This document shows positions 6,601 through 6,674 of a stretch of DNA of 6,674 nucleotides, piece after piece. The position numbers and the translations under genes were made by a program. The notes under the pieces are model-generated. The model saw only the letters and a list, made by a program, of their open reading frames with translations, did no database searches and was not told where the DNA came from. The stretch is from NCBI GenBank assembly GCA_026125865.1, contig JAHCKI010000131.1, positions 1 to 6,674 on the forward strand. Reading direction: 5' to 3'. Each line of letters starts with the position of its first letter. Position 1 is the stretch's first letter. This DNA is from Rhodospirillales bacterium. GTDB taxonomy: Bacteria > Pseudomonadota > Alphaproteobacteria > Rhodospirillales > Defluviicoccaceae.

Positions 6601-6674
6601 GAGTGCCTGCAAGGATTCACCTTCGCCTTGAAGCTCACGAATGACCGCAACATCACTCCATCCCGAATTCAACC
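3667..6674 (-). CDS. Hybrid sensor histidine kinase with two receivers and HPt, 5' end outside the window
   Basis: This is a membrane phosphorelay kinase resembling BarA/ArcB-type hybrids. Residues are numbered from the TTG at 6672; the frame is still open at the edge. About 290 polar, mostly helical residues come first, probably extracytoplasmic. One membrane segment follows at about 293-315, then a helical linker. HisKA has SHEIRTPMNG with H348 (5629-5631). HATPase_c has NLLGNAIKFT (461-470), DTGIG (496-500) and GGTGLGL (525-531). Receiver 1 has D590/D591, phospho-acceptor D639 (4756-4758), S670 and K691. Receiver 2 has E742/D743, D786 (4315-4317), T817 and K839. The HPt domain has HSFKG with H940 (3853-3855). 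All phosphotransfer residues are present, so the route H348 to receiver Asp to H940 looks functional. The output regulator is not in the window. A first membrane segment is expected upstream, which implies a 5' truncation by the window rather than a TTG start. The stimulus is unknown. Sampled lines are lower in GC (about 47-62%) than the neighbours (about 65-68%). Confidence 0.95.
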   Translation of the reverse strand, partial: LNSGWSDVAVIRELQGEGESLQALVLVLDEERSRSKIGNIFAKRFCTYADRVHAYVAKRQQVGDVAFANSLARTHKTSIAAMEAGGCESASEGSSPGAGWKWDLAKAESLLKVKREIDVLSELTTQEFFADIARMLGRTRRNLNDFTTDTISDLQTAIDIKSESSLLISLLTTVALVSSDAAITPLHNRFRRSLNAFQQAAQRFDTGSLAQRNPILRANVARIHVKFLELSNADLFRVRRREFELAGKISEGVSTGRNIATLLSADINTIVDVVRSNLAEQSALVNKSRSSGQAILVTICIGGLITSIFISVLTSRVLNSRESELKLAKEQAELANQAKSDFLSVMSHEIRTPMNGVIGMTGLLMDTRLSSDQRHLVSTIRESGESLLNIINDVLDFSKLEADRLELEESEFDLAIVVRGVAEILAPRGQAEGLEVGYYIPKELHCVCLGDPGRLRQVLMNLLGNAIKFTKKGSVFLEVLLIEDAASPRLRFVVKDTGIGVPKAQFDSLFDSFTQVDASTSRKYGGTGLGLAISKRLVEKMGGEIGVESTIDVGSTFWFEIPFRKVLDKPMAKIGNFAEAFCGLLILAVDDKALNLKIIGRMLRAWGVEVVTAENSKEGFRILKDLQEAGRLPNAIILDHAMPGENGEGFLRRLRSDDILHSLPVIVVSSAFTGEIKQELTLKGVSATLMKPIRQTLLYNTLIAVLSLDVPTVETSCNAFDFAPSDPKPDRFGRGLRILVAEDNSVNQRVAVGLLGRLGHRADVAANGEEAVEAVQRFPYDLILMDIQMPEMDGFQATRAIREMARPISSIPIIAMTASAMKDDRERCLSAGMDGYLSKPVDRAKVADEINRLCPPETARMSSHTNQLGLSDNNTLFFESVWGATPLIDEAGLIDLTESLGNEEVESLLGEYLSNGWELLPRLEDLWANADWKSLEFEAHSFKGMSQNLRIVGVGRLAAILEKACKENRTEDVPQIISTLRERFEVVAATLKRDRGLARGA

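Noticed and set aside
1..6674. CRISPR array, insertion sequence, phage or defence system
   Set aside because: No regularly spaced repeats, transposase motifs, terminal repeats with target duplications or defence-related domains are visible. The window is filled by four ordinary genes.

Overview
The window reads as a piece of a GC-rich proteobacterial chromosome, most likely alphaproteobacterial. This is inferred from the yicC-gmk pair, the protein style and a GC content near 65% in hand-counted lines of the yicC and carbamoyltransferase region. No taxonomic marker such as rRNA is present. All four confident genes lie on the minus strand, so transcription runs from high to low coordinates.

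Right half (about 3667-6674): a large hybrid sensor histidine kinase that runs off the right edge of the window. The visible part has a long helical, probably extracytoplasmic region, one membrane segment, a HisKA/HATPase core, two receiver domains and a C-terminal HPt domain. It is a full His-Asp-His phosphorelay in one polypeptide. No separate response regulator is visible.

Middle (1850-3607): a complete 585-residue O-carbamoyltransferase of the NodU/CmcH/TobZ family, 59 bp downstream of the kinase. The short gap holds a perfect 7-bp inverted repeat whose proximal arm covers the only ribosome-binding-like bases. The acceptor (sugar, polysaccharide or small molecule) cannot be read from the window, because no glycosyltransferase or biosynthetic genes are next to it.

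Left part (219-1752): a housekeeping pair, yicC (YicC-family endoribonuclease) and gmk (guanylate kinase). They overlap by 8 bp and are probably translationally coupled. A good sigma70-like promoter and a strong Shine-Dalgarno sequence sit in the 97-bp gap before yicC and fix a GTG start. Downstream of gmk, positions 1-218 hold no convincing complete gene. A reading frame open from the left edge on the plus strand ends at 174 and could be the tail of a convergent gene.

Overall, these are mostly ordinary, recognisable families. I see no clear sign of a new system. The most interesting points are the carbamoyltransferase isolated between a phosphorelay kinase and housekeeping genes, the inverted repeat at its start, and the unassigned sensor region of the kinase.
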